Assembly: GCA_011634665.1 (NCBI GenBank)
Contig: WAEK01000018.1
Location: 367,501 to 431,500 of the forward strand
Origin: Mortierella sp. BCC40632
Lineage: Eukaryota > Mortierellomycota > Mortierellomycetes > Mortierellales > Mortierellaceae
DNA: 64,000 bases
Reading direction: 5' to 3'
Made by a program: the position numbers and the translations under genes. Under the pieces are notes generated by a model. The model was given only the letters and a program-made list of their open reading frames with translations. It had not been told where the DNA came from and ran no database searches. Shown here in pieces: positions 1 through 11,559 of the stretch (the first letter of the stretch is position 1; each line of letters starts with the position of its first letter).

Positions 1-64
1 ACGTCGTTGACGTAGACCTGCTTGATTGGGAGCCGCTCTCGCAGCTCCTGGACCCCTCGGACCC

Positions 65-322
65 TTTGCCCTAGTTGTAGATCCTGCCTTTTGACTTGCC
101 CCTCGCGGGTGCTCCTTGTACCTGGTCTTTTCCCTTTCTCTGCATTTGTATTTTTAGTAGCTATATCGTTTCTGGGTCACTCTCCACCTTTTCCTTCTTC
201 TCTCCACTCTTCTGTTATAAGATAGTGTAGTTTCGGTGAACTAGCTGGCCACGTCCGCAGACCGTGGTATGAGTGCGCGCCGACGAATAAAACCCCTAAC
301 GGGGCCTGTAAAAAAAAAAAAA
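65..322 (+). repeat. Poly-A-tailed repeat, left inverted copy
   Basis: This stretch is nearly the reverse complement of 2358-2625. It ends in a short palindrome (CCCCTAACGGGG), preceded by AATAAA at about 286-291 and followed by a 13-A run at 310-322. That end looks like the 3' end of a retroposed transcript. Equally, the two copies could be long terminal inverted repeats of a 2.5-kb element, because they face each other across about 2 kb. No transposase or reverse transcriptase is visible inside. The repeat itself is certain from the sequence; its class is inference. Confidence 0.75.
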
Positions 323-541
323 TAGTATCTGTACCGCAGAGAGAACGAGAGTCTGGGACAAAGTCAGTGACTCTGCCTCAACTAGCCCAAAGCGAAAGTG
401 CGCGGAGAGAGAGAGAAATAAGGTTCAAAACGTCAAAAAACGACTTCGCCTCCTTTTTCACCTCCATAGAGGAGAAATGCTGCGCCTTCTGCAGTCTGGC
501 GATTACAAAAAAAAAACTATGTATCAATTCAACAAGGATTC

Positions 542-645
542 GAAGGGGTGGCCGAGTCTGGTCCAAGGCGCTGCAACCAATTCAACGAGAAGCTACCCAT
601 GCAGTCTACCAAAAGTAGTCGTAGGTTCAAATCCTACCCCCTTCC
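542..645 (+). tRNA. Class II tRNA-like unit (Leu/Ser-type), possibly pseudogene or SINE head
   Basis: The ends form a perfect 7-bp acceptor stem (542-548 with 638-644). There is a D-arm with box-A sequence (TGGCCGAGTCTGG), an anticodon stem CTGCA/TGCAG, a long variable arm (CTAC/GTAG) and a T-arm with box B (GGTTCAAATCC). A T-rich stretch follows. The long variable arm is typical of tRNA-Leu and tRNA-Ser. About 24 nt sit between the anticodon-stem halves, which would need an intron. The nucleotide after the 5' stem does not give the normal U33, so the anticodon cannot be read with confidence. A second copy lies at 2166-2270. Confidence 0.5.
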
Positions 646-2165
646 CTCTACCTTTATTTTTTTCTTTTTCTTAAACCCTCTCTTCCTCTTTTATTCTGAT
701 CAAAGAACCAAGGAAACCCTTTAGGCTCTTGCTTTCTCGAGTGCTCTTACAAAGGAGGAAAGGGGAGGGTTTCGTCAGTGCTTGTCTGCCCGTGGTCTGC
801 AGAAATGGTCTCCGCTGTCTCATCCATTGAAGCTAATGAACCCTTGCTAGCTTATGGTCCTATTCTTCAGATTCCTACAGAAAGAGTAATGAATAGGACA
901 TTTATTAAGTTGCCGCCTGTCGGTATTCACGCATGAACAGAACCATCTAGCAAATTCATATGGAATAAGACTCCAGGCTGGAGCAATTAGGGTCCAAAAA
1001 TCGAATACAAGGCATCGAAGCAATCCCCTGTAGTGCCGACACGTAAACTCCAAGGAAAACTCGATGGGTCGCTGTTTGTTGAATTATGGAACGGATCAAC
1101 TTGGAAAAGACACAACAAGGCACAAGGTAGACGAGGAGAACAAAAAGAAGGGATATTCTGAGATAAATCACCTGGGCGGATGGGCAATTCTACTGTCGTG
1201 ACAAAGAAACTAGACAATCCAAAGGCGGTGAAAGCGGCTATCAGAACAGAGACTCTTGCCGACAACATCTGTCTTCTGGCTCTTCTTTTTCGTCCTCTAG
1301 AGGATCACGGACCCGCCTATAATCCAGGGTTTCAGAATGGGCATACAGACAGGTGGACGTAAATGAGACTTTTGGCTAGAAACTAGAGAGAAGGACATGA
1401 GCCGTTTGATCGAATGAACAAAAAGTTCGTTAAGTAAGGCTTCCTAGGGTGTAATAATCTGTCACAAGCTGCTACGTAAATAATAGTATGTTTTGCTTCG
1501 ACCGTTTGTCATACTATGATAACCATGTGGAAAGAATATTGTGGCATTTGCTTTAAATAACTTGTTTCTCCACTGGAAGTAGCTTTGTAGACAGCGTGCA
1601 ATAGTTCCTGGATTCCATTTTTTTTTTGTTAACGAGGGCCCCACGTGGGCATGCAGAGTTTATGGAATACCGGGGCTACTGCCCCGTTGTCACTTGGGCC
1701 ATAACAGGATCTAGCCCTGCAAATAAACACTAAATAGTTCTACCTAATGTCCAGATACTCTGTTCGCCATCACCCACGTCGCATGAGTGGTCGTAATGCC
1801 AGCTCCCTACGCGGCCTGTTGCGCTCATTCGTCGTCTTTTAGCCCTCTTGGTCCATCGCTAACACTTTTTTCCAACTCCCTAGCCGCTCCATCACCTCCA
1901 GCTTCCTCTTTCCAAGGTAGTACTCATGCACAGTACGGTCTGCTTCATCGTATGCCTCCTTGAGGTTTGGCTTCTGCCTCAGCGGATTGTTCAAGTCAGA
2001 GAAATCTCCACAGCTACCTTGGTGTCCGTCAGCACCGTTAATGGTTCCTGGATTCCAAGATCACGAGATCAAACTTTATTCCAGTTCCGTCTAAAGAGAA
2101 ATGCTGCGCCTTTGCAAATCTGGCAACAACAAAAAGTAAGAATATGTACTAGCTCAACGAGAATC
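646..2165. other. Intergenic/repeat interior, no gene seen
   Basis: The interval between the two tRNA-like units holds no open reading frame longer than about 100 codons that resembles a protein family. About 70 bp at its right edge are the conserved upstream flank of the second tRNA-like unit. It may be the interior of a non-autonomous element bounded by the inverted repeats, but nothing shows this directly. Confidence 0.4.
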
Positions 2166-2270
2166 GAAGGGGTGGCCGAGTCTGGTCCAAGGCGCTGCAA
2201 CCTTTGCCAAGAACACATTCTTTATGCAGTCTACAAACAGTAGTCGTAGGTTCAAATCCTACCCCCTTCC
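2166..2270 (+). tRNA. Class II tRNA-like unit, second copy
   Basis: The same architecture as 542-645: identical acceptor stem, box A, anticodon stem, variable arm and box B, followed by a 15-T run that would terminate RNA polymerase III. The sequence between the anticodon-stem halves differs completely from the first copy (about 26 nt). Conservation extends about 70 bp upstream of both units, so the repeated unit is larger than the tRNA itself. Either these are intron-bearing tRNA genes with duplicated flanks or members of a tRNA-derived SINE-like family. Confidence 0.5.
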
Positions 2271-2357
2271 TTTACTACTCTTTTTTTTTTTTTTTCTGTT
2301 TTATCCTGCTCAAGGAGTGGAAAAAATTTAGGATGTGTCTAACTACAGTACTGTCCT

Positions 2358-2625
2358 GTCGCATTTTTTTTTTTACAGGCCCCGTTAGGGGTTTTATTCG
2401 TCGGCGCGCACTCGTCCCACGATCTGCGGACGTGGCCAGCTAGTTCTCAAAAACTACACTACCCTACCACAGAAGAGTAGAGAGAAGGAGGAAAAGGTGG
2501 AGGGAGACCCAGAAACGATATTGCTACTAAAAATACAAATGCAGAGAAGGGAAAAAAGACCAGGTACAGAGAGCACCCGCAGAGGAGGCAAGTCAAAAGG
2601 CGGGATCTACAACTAGAGCCTTGGG
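2358..2625 (-). repeat. Poly-A-tailed repeat, right inverted copy
   Basis: On the minus strand this copy matches 65-322 almost throughout, including the AATAAA, the palindrome and a homopolymer tail (T run at 2364-2374 on the plus strand). Matching blocks include the regions around 2376-2440 and 2450-2620. Differences are scattered substitutions and small indels, so the two copies are not very recent. Together with 65-322 it brackets an interval with no recognisable protein gene. Confidence 0.75.
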
Positions 2626-2820
2626 TTTATGTGTAGGGAGCCCAAAGACCAAATTTCAAAATGGTCGTACTAACTCCATGTAATTTTCCAGCTACAGTTT
2701 GACTTCTAGACCCCTTTGAGTTTTCTGCGTTCAGCTCCATGCAAAATTTCCGTGCTATTTCCGTGCAAAAGTGGATGTGTGTGAAATTAAGACGCTGACA
2801 CATGTGTGAAAATAAGTTCA

Positions 2821-2885
2821 TTTTTTTTTTTTTGCTTGCCCACTAGGGGTTGTATTCGTCGGCACGCACTTATCCCCCGTCTACC
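2821..2885 (-). repeat. Third, partial copy of the poly-A-tailed repeat
   Basis: A T run at 2821-2834 is followed by a diverged version of the last roughly 45 bases of the repeat seen at 65-322 and 2358-2625. It keeps the conserved segment ending in the CGTCGG-CACGCACT core. Orientation is the same as the 2358-2625 copy. A 3'-anchored partial copy beside a homopolymer tail is what 5'-truncated retroposons look like, which favours a retroposon reading over terminal inverted repeats. Confidence 0.55.
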
Positions 2886-4560
2886 TTGGAGGGCCTTCGG
2901 ACTCTCTCCCCTTGTCAGCTCAGGACTTTGTTCTGACTAGATAAATGGATGAGTATGAGCTCACTCAGAGCCAATACTTCGAGTTGTTGCTTTTCTTCTT
3001 TTGGGCACTAGTTGAGAAAGAGACCGCCCTGGCTGCACAGTATACATCTTGGCCACGAGTTCACGCCTGAGATTTCAAAGACTTAAAAAGCATAGGCAAA
3101 TTTGTAGTGCTCCAACCATTCCGCATGCAAAGACCCCCTGCCGATTTGATACACTCATAAGATCATGGTGAACAGAAGCTAAACCATTGGATGCGCCCAA
3201 AATAAACAGGATTCCCTGTGTGTGTGTGCAAATGAATGGAGCAAAAATCCCACCAGTAGGTTTTGCTCCGCAATCACCAAATCTAGCACAGTCGGCGTAA
3301 CGAAAAGAATATTTTTTGCCACTGCGAATACTGGAGATGTGTAGTATGGTTTCGACCAAATTGCTTTAGTCTATCGGTCCATAGATTTGCCCATATTTAG
3401 ATAAAGACTCTCCTGCTGAAGTCCTCATATGGTAGAGCATTTAAAAAGACGTTAAACACTCGACTGCCAGTTGTGGATTCCACCCTGGAAAAAATTTTCT
3501 TTCCAAAATGCAAAGTAGTTCCTTGTAACATAGATGGATTGATCTCTGCTAAAAATAAACAAGCGTGTTGCCGGTAGACATTGACAAGCCATAGTACAAA
3601 GCCTAGCCGACTAAAGAGTCTTACTCTTCCAGTCACCAGTCAGTAGCTGATACTTATATGTTCCGTTATCAAGGCTACTGCCTAACAGAGCTCAATATCG
3701 GCCTTGATGCTCTGTTGGATCAAGGAGGTCATAACTAGACGTCAAGGCATGAGAGCATTTAATGAGCAAAGTTCAGAAAGGCTTTGAGTTGATTTGGCCA
3801 GGATAGGTAAATGTCCGAACCGCAAGTCAACATGGGCGTTCAATGGTTGAAAAGCATACAAGTTAAGGTAATAGGACGTTGTTCTGAGGCGTCTAGGCAT
3901 CGTAGTTTGGCGGTTCATGTCTGTTGCAACACATTTGTTCTTGTGGAGTTATACTATCATTTTGCAGGCTCGACCATTAATAGTAGCATGCCAAAACCAG
4001 TAAAGTACTTGGTTGGGACGGCTTTAGCCATCGGCGATGCTTACATCAACATCCTGATATCAACCTCGACTACTGAGCATGTGTGCCATAATGTCCGGCT
4101 TTACGATAAAATACTGATAACTTGGTTGTGGGGGGAGAGTCAGGTAAGGTACCGTCTTGGCCGCATAGTGACCCGCGATCTGGTGGCGTAAGCTCACGCA
4201 GAGTCGCCAAGTGTACCGCCTAGTCCCGTCTTGGCATCCGCAGACCCAGCACTGTTGCTGATGATAATATTTGCATAAGGTCGATATTCCGTCACTCCTG
4301 GAAGGCGCATATTCCTTATCCTGTAGAGCCCTCGGTACAGCACAGCTGCTGGCAGGCAGTCATGCTGATCCGCAGGCAGGTAGGCAGACTGGTGGAGATG
4401 GAGATGGGAAGCAGATGCAGTGGAATGGGTTGAAAACCCCCGCAGGAGTGACTTTTGATTTTTTTTTCTTTTCCGCACTTTCCAAGGACCCAACTGCAGC
4501 GACTTTGCACGCACGTATCACCCACGCACTCTCTCTCTCTCTTTCACTTTAGTCCCTTTT

Positions 4561-4614
<54 letters not shown>

Positions 4615-4690
4615 TTTCTTTCTCCTTCTTCTCCACCACCTCCTTGTCACATCCGACTCTTTACTTCATTCACAGCGCATCCATCGCAGC
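2886..4690. other. Gene-poor stretch with coding-like fragments
   Basis: No gene could be modelled. Minus-strand open stretches at 3075-3359 and 3397-3636 and a plus-strand one at 3811-4191 (126 codons) have protein-like composition, but I recognise no domain and no exon chain links them. From 4440 on, the sequence becomes the pyrimidine-rich promoter of the VAMP7-like gene, including a (TC)n microsatellite at about 4561-4612. Confidence 0.4.
4561..4612. repeat. (TC)n microsatellite in promoter of the VAMP7-like gene
   Basis: An almost pure TC dinucleotide run lies about 80-130 bp upstream of the start codon at 4694. Pyrimidine-rich stretches on the coding strand directly upstream of genes recur in this window and probably reflect promoter composition; no defined factor site is claimed. 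Confidence 0.85.
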
Positions 4691-4693
4691 ACC

Positions 4694-5205
4694 ATGTCGA
4701 TTATTTACGCCCTCGTCGCTAGAGGAACTGTCATCCTTGCCGAGTACACCAACTCGTCTGGCAACTTTACCACCAGTAAGCAGACGCCCTCCGCCCTCCC
4801 CTCCCCTCCCTTCCCAAGCTCACGGTCCATGCCAAGAAACCCATTCCACCCTTCCCCTTCCGAAATATATATCATTCGCCCTCTTCTCTCTCTCTGTTCT
4901 GGTCGACATCCTCACGAGGGCCCTGTGGGCTGTGAGAGGAGACAACAGTGCGGCGAAACCATTGAGCCAGTGTTCACTAATCGCTGACCCCATCATCTCC
5001 ATTCTCCATTGCAAACTTTTCTCCATTCTTCATCTCCATCTCTACACTGTCCCGTGCACGACTCCGACTCTTATTTCCTAGTCACGGAAGCGATTCTGGA
5101 AAAGATTCCTCCCAACAACTCCAAGCTGACCTATGTCTATGACAGGTAGGAAGATGACCGACCTTTTCACTTTTTTTTTTGCAAACAGGTGACTTTTTTT
5201 TTTTA

Positions 5206-5236
<31 letters not shown>

Positions 5237-6581
5237 TTCTCCTTTCACCTTTTCTGGATGGATCCCAACAACAGCCAACCCTGAGTACAAAGGGCGCCAC
5301 ACCCTCAGACTCTCTCTCCTCTTGTTCATTTTTGTCCCCAAGCACCGAACCATGCATATCTACCGTCTACCCTTTCGATCCTTTTATCCACCTTTGTGGT
5401 CCAATTCCCTTGCTCTCACGCGCGCACGTACCCGACGAGCATACACACACATACGCACACACACCGTAACCTCACGCGCCTACCACACTCGAAAAAAAAA
5501 AGGAGATGCTGACGGCTTGTCGTCTGTATCCTGATCACCCTACCGACCCAACTCAATATCCCATCTCCGATGACCCACTCTAACATGGTCCTTTGGACTG
5601 CCTCTCCGATGGTTGGTTTCTTTGAAAATATAGATATCTCTTCCACTACATTTGCGAGGATGGCCTAACCTATATGTGCATGGCAGACGACTCGTTTGGC
5701 CGCAGGATCCCGTTTGCATTCTTGCAGGATATCAAGGAGCGATTCCTGGCCCAATATGGTCGCGAACGGGCCCTCAATTCGCTTGTCCCTTATGCCATGA
5801 ACGAGTTCTCGAAAACGATTGCCAAACAGATGGTTCGTGCATTTCTCCCTTTCTCACTTTCTTTCTCCCTCTTTTCCTTTTCCCTTTTTTTCTTTCTTTC
5901 TTTCCTTCCTTCCCTCCTGTGCTTTCATGGCATGGACATGGAGCACATGGTTGCATGGATGCAGGTTTTTTCTCCTCGCCTTTTTCCCTTCAGGAGAGCT
6001 ATCCATTCCATGCTATGCATTGGCCACCTTTTTTCTTTCTTTCTTCAGGACCATGCCCCCTCTCGTCTGTCTGTTGACCGACCATTCCTTCTCTTTCTTA
6101 CTCTCTCTTTCTCTCTCTCTCTCTCTTTGTCATACCCGGTATTATAGGAGTATTTCTCTACGAACCCTAATGCAGACAGGATCAAACAAGTTCAAGGCGA
6201 GATTGAGCAAGTCAAGGATGTCATGGTTCACAACATTGGTAAAGGAATTGTCATCTGTGGGTCTGTCTTTCTTATCATGATTGATCCTAAGGAGAAAAGA
6301 AAGGGTCTTTTTTGTTTCTAACGGTCCAAGCTCCTTTCTGGTTCCCTCTCTCCCTCTCTTTCACTTTCTTTCATTTCCAGAACGAGTGCTCGAACGAGGA
6401 GAACGTATCGAGCTTCTTGTGGACAAGACCGACAACTTGAACCAACAGGCGTTTGCCTTCAAGAGGAGGAGCACTGCACTGAAGGTAAAAAAAAAATGCT
6501 GGAGCACTGCTTGAAATGATCTGCATCACATGCACTTGTGCCTCCCTCCTCATATGCTTACGCCTCTCTCTCTCTCTCTCT

Positions 6582-6618
<37 letters not shown>

Positions 6619-6970
6619 TTGTTGTTGTTGTTGTTGTTGTTATGCGACAACCTTGCATTCTGTAGCGTACAATGTGGTGGAAGAACACCAAGCTCATGAT
6701 CATCTTGGCTCTTGTTGTGGTTGTAAGTCTTGACTCTCTTTTCTCTCTTTCTCTCTCTTTCCTCCTTAAAGGAGTGAAACAGCAGTCTACCCCCCATTTG
6801 GGCAAGAGTGAACTGGTTTCAAAAAAAAAAAAAAGGTTAACACTTACGAATCTCTAATCATATGACGTTCCTTTTTCTTTTCTTTTTTTCTTCTTTTCCT
6901 CTAGTTCCTCATTTACCTCATTATCTGCGCTGCTTGTGGCTTCCCACTCTGGTCTTCTTGCCGCGCATAA
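4694..6970 (+). CDS. Longin R-SNARE, VAMP7 family
   Basis: This gene encodes a 220-residue R-SNARE that would drive fusion at the vacuole or late endosome (VAMP7/Nyv1 group). Seven exons fit: 4694-4775, 5082-5145, 5634-5832, 6148-6238, 6381-6484, 6666-6722, 6905-6970. They sum to a multiple of three with canonical GT-AG introns. The start reads MSIIYALVARGT, the usual beginning of a VAMP7 longin domain (residues 1 to about 115). The SNARE helix contains the zero-layer arginine in ERVLERGERIELLVDKT. A single hydrophobic tail anchor (about 20 residues) follows, with a short luminal end. Length matches the family. Introns are unusually T- and CT-rich, for example a T run plus (GTT)n at 6583-6640. 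Confidence 0.93.
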
Positions 6971-7244
6971 AGAACTGACAGGACAAAGGAACAAAGCAAA
7001 AAGAAAAAAAAATCAATAACAATAACAATAACAATAACAAAAAAAAATTGGCGACAATGTATACGTGACCATTACAATGAATAGTACTTCGGTGGAACAT
7101 TTTGAAAAAGAAAAAAGAAAAAAGAAAAAAGAAAAATATGTGGCTACTCTCGACTATTTCTCATTTGCAATTGATCCCCCCCCCCCTCCCCACCCACCCT
7201 CTCCTTATTGATCAAATGGAAAGGCACACGGCATATTGATCGCC

Positions 7245-7276
<32 letters not shown>

Positions 7277-7761
7277 TTTTTCATTCATTCCATTCGTCGA
7301 CTTGGGGTCCTATCCAGCATCCGCCATGAATTCAAAAAAAAAAAAAAAAAAAAAACAAAAACAAAACAAAACCCACTCTTCTTTTGTCCCCAATAACCAC
7401 TCTCGTAGCTCCTTTTTACATAGGCATATTTTTTTTTTTTATATTTATATATCTCATTCTTTCAGTAATGGTGATCCTGGGTGAGTTTCAGCTCTTGAGT
7501 GTCTCCCCTAGCTCACATTACTTTTTCTCTTTTTCTCTTTTTCTCCATACAGATAATAAAAAGTATTTTCTTTCTCACTCACTCTCTCACTTTCTCTCTT
7601 TCCAAATGTTGTCTTTACAATTCTGGGGGGACCAGATTTTTTTCTTCTTCTTCTCAAACAAGAGGGGACCGATGTACATGACTTCATTAGATTTTTAGGA
7701 AAAAAGAAAGAACGAAAGAAGAAGAATAAGAAAAGATGTCCAAGTCATTTCAAAAGTCTGG
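6971..7761. other. Convergent intergenic region, simple repeats
   Basis: This lies between two genes that converge on it. It holds A-rich and T-rich microsatellites, including (AATAAC)n near 7014-7040, AAAAAAG repeats near 7105-7135, (TTTC)n near 7245-7275 and an A run at about 7334-7354. Short open stretches here are low-complexity readings of these repeats. Nothing else is recognisable. Confidence 0.6.
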
Positions 7762-10700
7762 TTATTGTGAATGAGGGTGTCTATTGCGTTCAAGGACCGA
7801 GAGGACGTCGTTATTGACCTTGATGGCATGAATCATAAAGCGGAGAAATCGCTCCGCATACTCTTTGGGATTGACTGCCGATATCGCATGCTAAAAAGTA
7901 AAATAAAAAAGCAGACAAGGTTGTGTGAGAAAGAAAGAGAGAAAAAAAAAATAAAAAAATTGATCAACTGCCAACTATTACTCTCTATCCCATCATTGTC
8001 CCGTAGTTTTTACCTTGTCTTGACTGAGACTCTTCCAGAGATGCTCAACCTTTTTCACATAGTTATAAGGTGTCAGGATATCGATAATTCCAAGATAATA
8101 CAAGTCTTGTCCTCGTTCATTTTGTTCGTTGGTCGAAAGCAACCCTCCATCATCTGCGTAAAAAATACAATATCGTCGTTCCGAAAATGAATCCGATGGA
8201 AGTGAAGATGGCTCGAGTGCTTGTGGATCCGAGAGCTTCACTGCTGTCCGTAATGCATTTGCTTTGCTAAGTCGTTTGTCCCGACGCGAAGGAACACGGA
8301 CTAGTTTTTTACTCGTATCAGGCTAAACGCCACCACCCCAAATTTCAAAAAAGGGAGACGCAAAGTCGTATTAGCAATATGAAAAAAAGGAGCTCTTGGT
8401 CAAACTCAAGGAGACAAAGAAATAAAAAAGGACATGTACCTGGAAAACCTTTAGAATGTTATCTCGGATATTGTCCTTGTTTCCTCGCTCAATATCATGG
8501 ATACCAACCAACAAACTGTAATCCATAATGTTTAACCGCGCAAGAAGCTCCACATCCCGTTTGATCTGCTCCACAAAGAGATGTCTCTTCTCAGGTCCTA
8601 GCTCCAACTTTCGGTTTCGCATGATCCAATTAAGATCTTTCTGAGTCGCTCGCGGATTGGTCGTCAATTCGTCATCGCTGATGGCGCGTCCGAGTGTGGA
8701 CCCCTTGAGATCATAGGTCTCATGGATATCCCGGTTGGGTGGAAAGACGTTGCCCATGACTACAAAATGGATCTTGCGCCCGTGCGGTAGTTTGACACGA
8801 TGGAGGCCAAAAAATCTGCAGAGTAATGTATGCGGATTTTGTTTGACATGCTATAGATAACAAAAGAGAATGACAAAAATGAGAAAAGGAGAGAAAAAGA
8901 AACCTCGCATTCTTGAGAGGAGGAGGAGTGATATGACAAAGAAAAAAAATGCAAGTATCAAATAGAGAGCTGCATTCTTACATTAAAGTAGTCCTTGAGT
9001 ATCTTGCGCATAAATTTGTGTTCTGTATGGTGGATTGTCTTGATGATGAACCGATAATCTTGTGAAAAGTAAAAAAAGCAACCACTCTTGCCTGGTGAAC
9101 CAAGCTCTGAGAGGATGTACTTGCTCGTTAAGGAGACCTATCGTTGACAAAAAAGGAAAAATAAGAAAAGGAAAAAAAAAAAAAAAAAAAAAGGACCAAT
9201 ACAAGTTAGTCAACAAGTCTTTGAAAAGTACCCTCGAGCATTTGGTTCTCCTTGCATTTCCATACTCATTCTCACACACGCCTTTTCGCAACTCTTCTCT
9301 CCTTTTTTCTTTTTGCCACTTCATGATCTGGGCTCGTGCACGATCCCCCCCCCCCCTCATCCTCCCTTCTCTTCCTCCCCTTATTTTGCACACCCTTACC
9401 AAATAATCCGATGTATCGATGTGAAAGTCCTCTCTTAAATGGCGGAACACCCAGGGTGCATAGTCCTTAAACTTGAAATCGTACTTGGACGAAGGTGTCA
9501 GCTCGTTTCCTATACTGTTGACAAGTGGGCATGATCATCATTTTTTTTATCCTGGTAAGTTTCATCTCGCTCTCTCTCTATGATTATTCAAAGTAGAAAC
9601 GACCCAGGACTGTGGTTCCTGGATCGACAATGTTTGGACTAATTTCTCCCCTCCCCCCCTTTTTTTTCTTTCTTTTTTCTTTCTTTTTTCTTTCTTTCTT
9701 TCTTACATATCAAACGCCAACTTGTGAGCTGCCCTGAAATCCTCTTCCACTAGAGCCCTCTGTGGTTTAGCATTACAACGCGAAACCTATCGTTTTTTTT
9801 TAGTACAAGAAAATAGAAATATTAGCACATCAATCAAGTCAAAGGCAAGCTCGTCCTCATCCTCAGTGCACTCCACAGACAAAAGCAATCCTCCACTTTC
9901 TCCTCAAAGATACCCTCTACTTACGCTAACACGAATTCCTGTCAACATATTGTACATCAAAACATAATTAACATGACCCTCTCCTATCCGCGTCCCGATC
10001 ACAACTCGGTCAGATTCATCTTTCCTCCGGGTCGATATCCGTCGACTGCTGGTCTTTTTCAATGCATCCATCCTCCGACGCGCTTCATCAGCTTTGTCTA
10101 TCTCCAGCTCATCATCTGATTTTTGTTGTTGCTGTTGTTGTGGCTGTGGTTGCTGAGACAATGGCTGCTGATGTGCCTGAAAAGATGACGTTGCCCCCAT
10201 GTCCATCGAATACGTGTCTCGTCGGTAAATCATTCGGCGTCGGACACGACCCGTACTCGATCCTTCGCCTGAATCATGTATAAAGACACTTGGTTGCGAG
10301 ACTTCGATAGTGGACGCACGTACGGGTATCGTTTTCAACGGATCTATAGTCAAGACGGAAGACTCGATGGAAAGAGCTGTTTGACCGTCGTCATCGGTCC
10401 CAATGAGTGGAGATACTATTTGCTGAGCAGATATGGATGATGGCTGTTGCTCATCGGATGGCAATATGCAAGAGACAATATCTTCTGCCCCTTCGAGTAC
10501 CGCCAAGGCAGATGGCGATTGTACAAGGGGAGGAGGCGTAGCAGCAATAATGGCTATTGAAGGAGACGGGGTGATGGGAGCGATCGTTTCGGCAGCGAGA
10601 CTAATGGTTGCAGAATGGACACCAATGGCTGTCGTAGGCTGGGCGTCGGCAGAGGCCGCAGTCATGACAGGCACAGGGTTGGTAACATGGTCAATGGGCG

Positions 10701-11559
10701 GATGTGGTTGATCCGAGGAGAAAAAGGGGACAGACGCGAGTGAAGGGGCCGCTGAGGAGGCATTCATCTCTTCCCCTGCGGTGGGATTGCCCAGCCTTGT
10801 TGGGATGGGCGTAGGCGTAGAAGGTACAGGAGGAAAGGCTGGGCCTGAGGTGTACAGTTCTTGGCAGGCCTCTCCCTCTTGCGAAAGGTATGGATTCAGG
10901 TATTTTTCAAAGTCGATGCCAGAGCCAGATCGAGGTAGGCCAGATAGATCTGGAGGGTATGTTTGGTTTGGGAGATCGATTTTGGGCGGCGGTGTTTCCC
11001 GACTCTCGATCGGGTGAGCAGGCAAGATGGGAAATGACAAGGTTTTTGGAGATGGTAACCTTGCAGAGAGAGGAGCGTCTTTGAGTGCCTCGCCAATGTC
11101 CGCTTCTTCTTCCTCTTCATCTGCAGCCTCCTGGTCCGTTTGTGACTTGAGCGGAGGTAGTGGCAAAGACGACGATGTGGATTGGCGCTGTGAATGGGAC
11201 TGTGAAGGCAGTGGTGGGGATGGGGGCTGTGGCTGTGGCTGTAGTGGTGGCGGTGGTCTGTGCGGTTGGTCGGGGGACCGCCGCGGCGACTGCTGTTCAA
11301 GATCAGAGGATTGCAGAGGCCACGAAGGAAAAGTCGTTGTCGTGTCACGTTCGTTGGACTGTGTGCTCTCAGCGACCTTTTCGATCCCAGATCGGAACGA
11401 GTGTGGGGTTCGTCGCGTGGCCAGTGGAGACACACCTTCGCCCTGGCCTGCCAGTGATCCTGTAGGGCTGCCGTTCAAGTTGGGTTCCAACTGGGAGAGT
11501 GAATGGGGTGGGGTGTTGGCACGGGGCGCATCCGCCGTGAAGATCATCGAGGGTGTCAT
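7762..11559 (-). CDS. Phosphatidylinositol-4-phosphate 5-kinase
   Basis: This enzyme phosphorylates PI4P to PI(4,5)P2 at the plasma membrane, controlling actin, endocytosis and signalling (yeast Mss4 family). Seven exons: 9925-11559, 9707-9786, 9400-9514, 8982-9137, 8440-8850, 8014-8322, 7762-7890, giving about 944 residues. The first 500 or so residues are Pro/Ser/Gln-rich and disordered. The kinase domain begins near residue 515 with the glycine loop [16 protein letters not shown]. It continues with [12 protein letters not shown], the catalytic [11 protein letters not shown], and an activation loop reading [15 protein letters not shown]. The start at 11559 is the first ATG before the in-frame open region; an earlier 5' exon cannot be excluded. 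Product call is firm; splice sites all keep frame. Confidence 0.93.

Noticed and set aside
7014..7280. Short tandem repeats considered as a CRISPR-like array
   Set aside because: These are simple microsatellites without regularly spaced unique spacers, in a eukaryotic intergenic gap.
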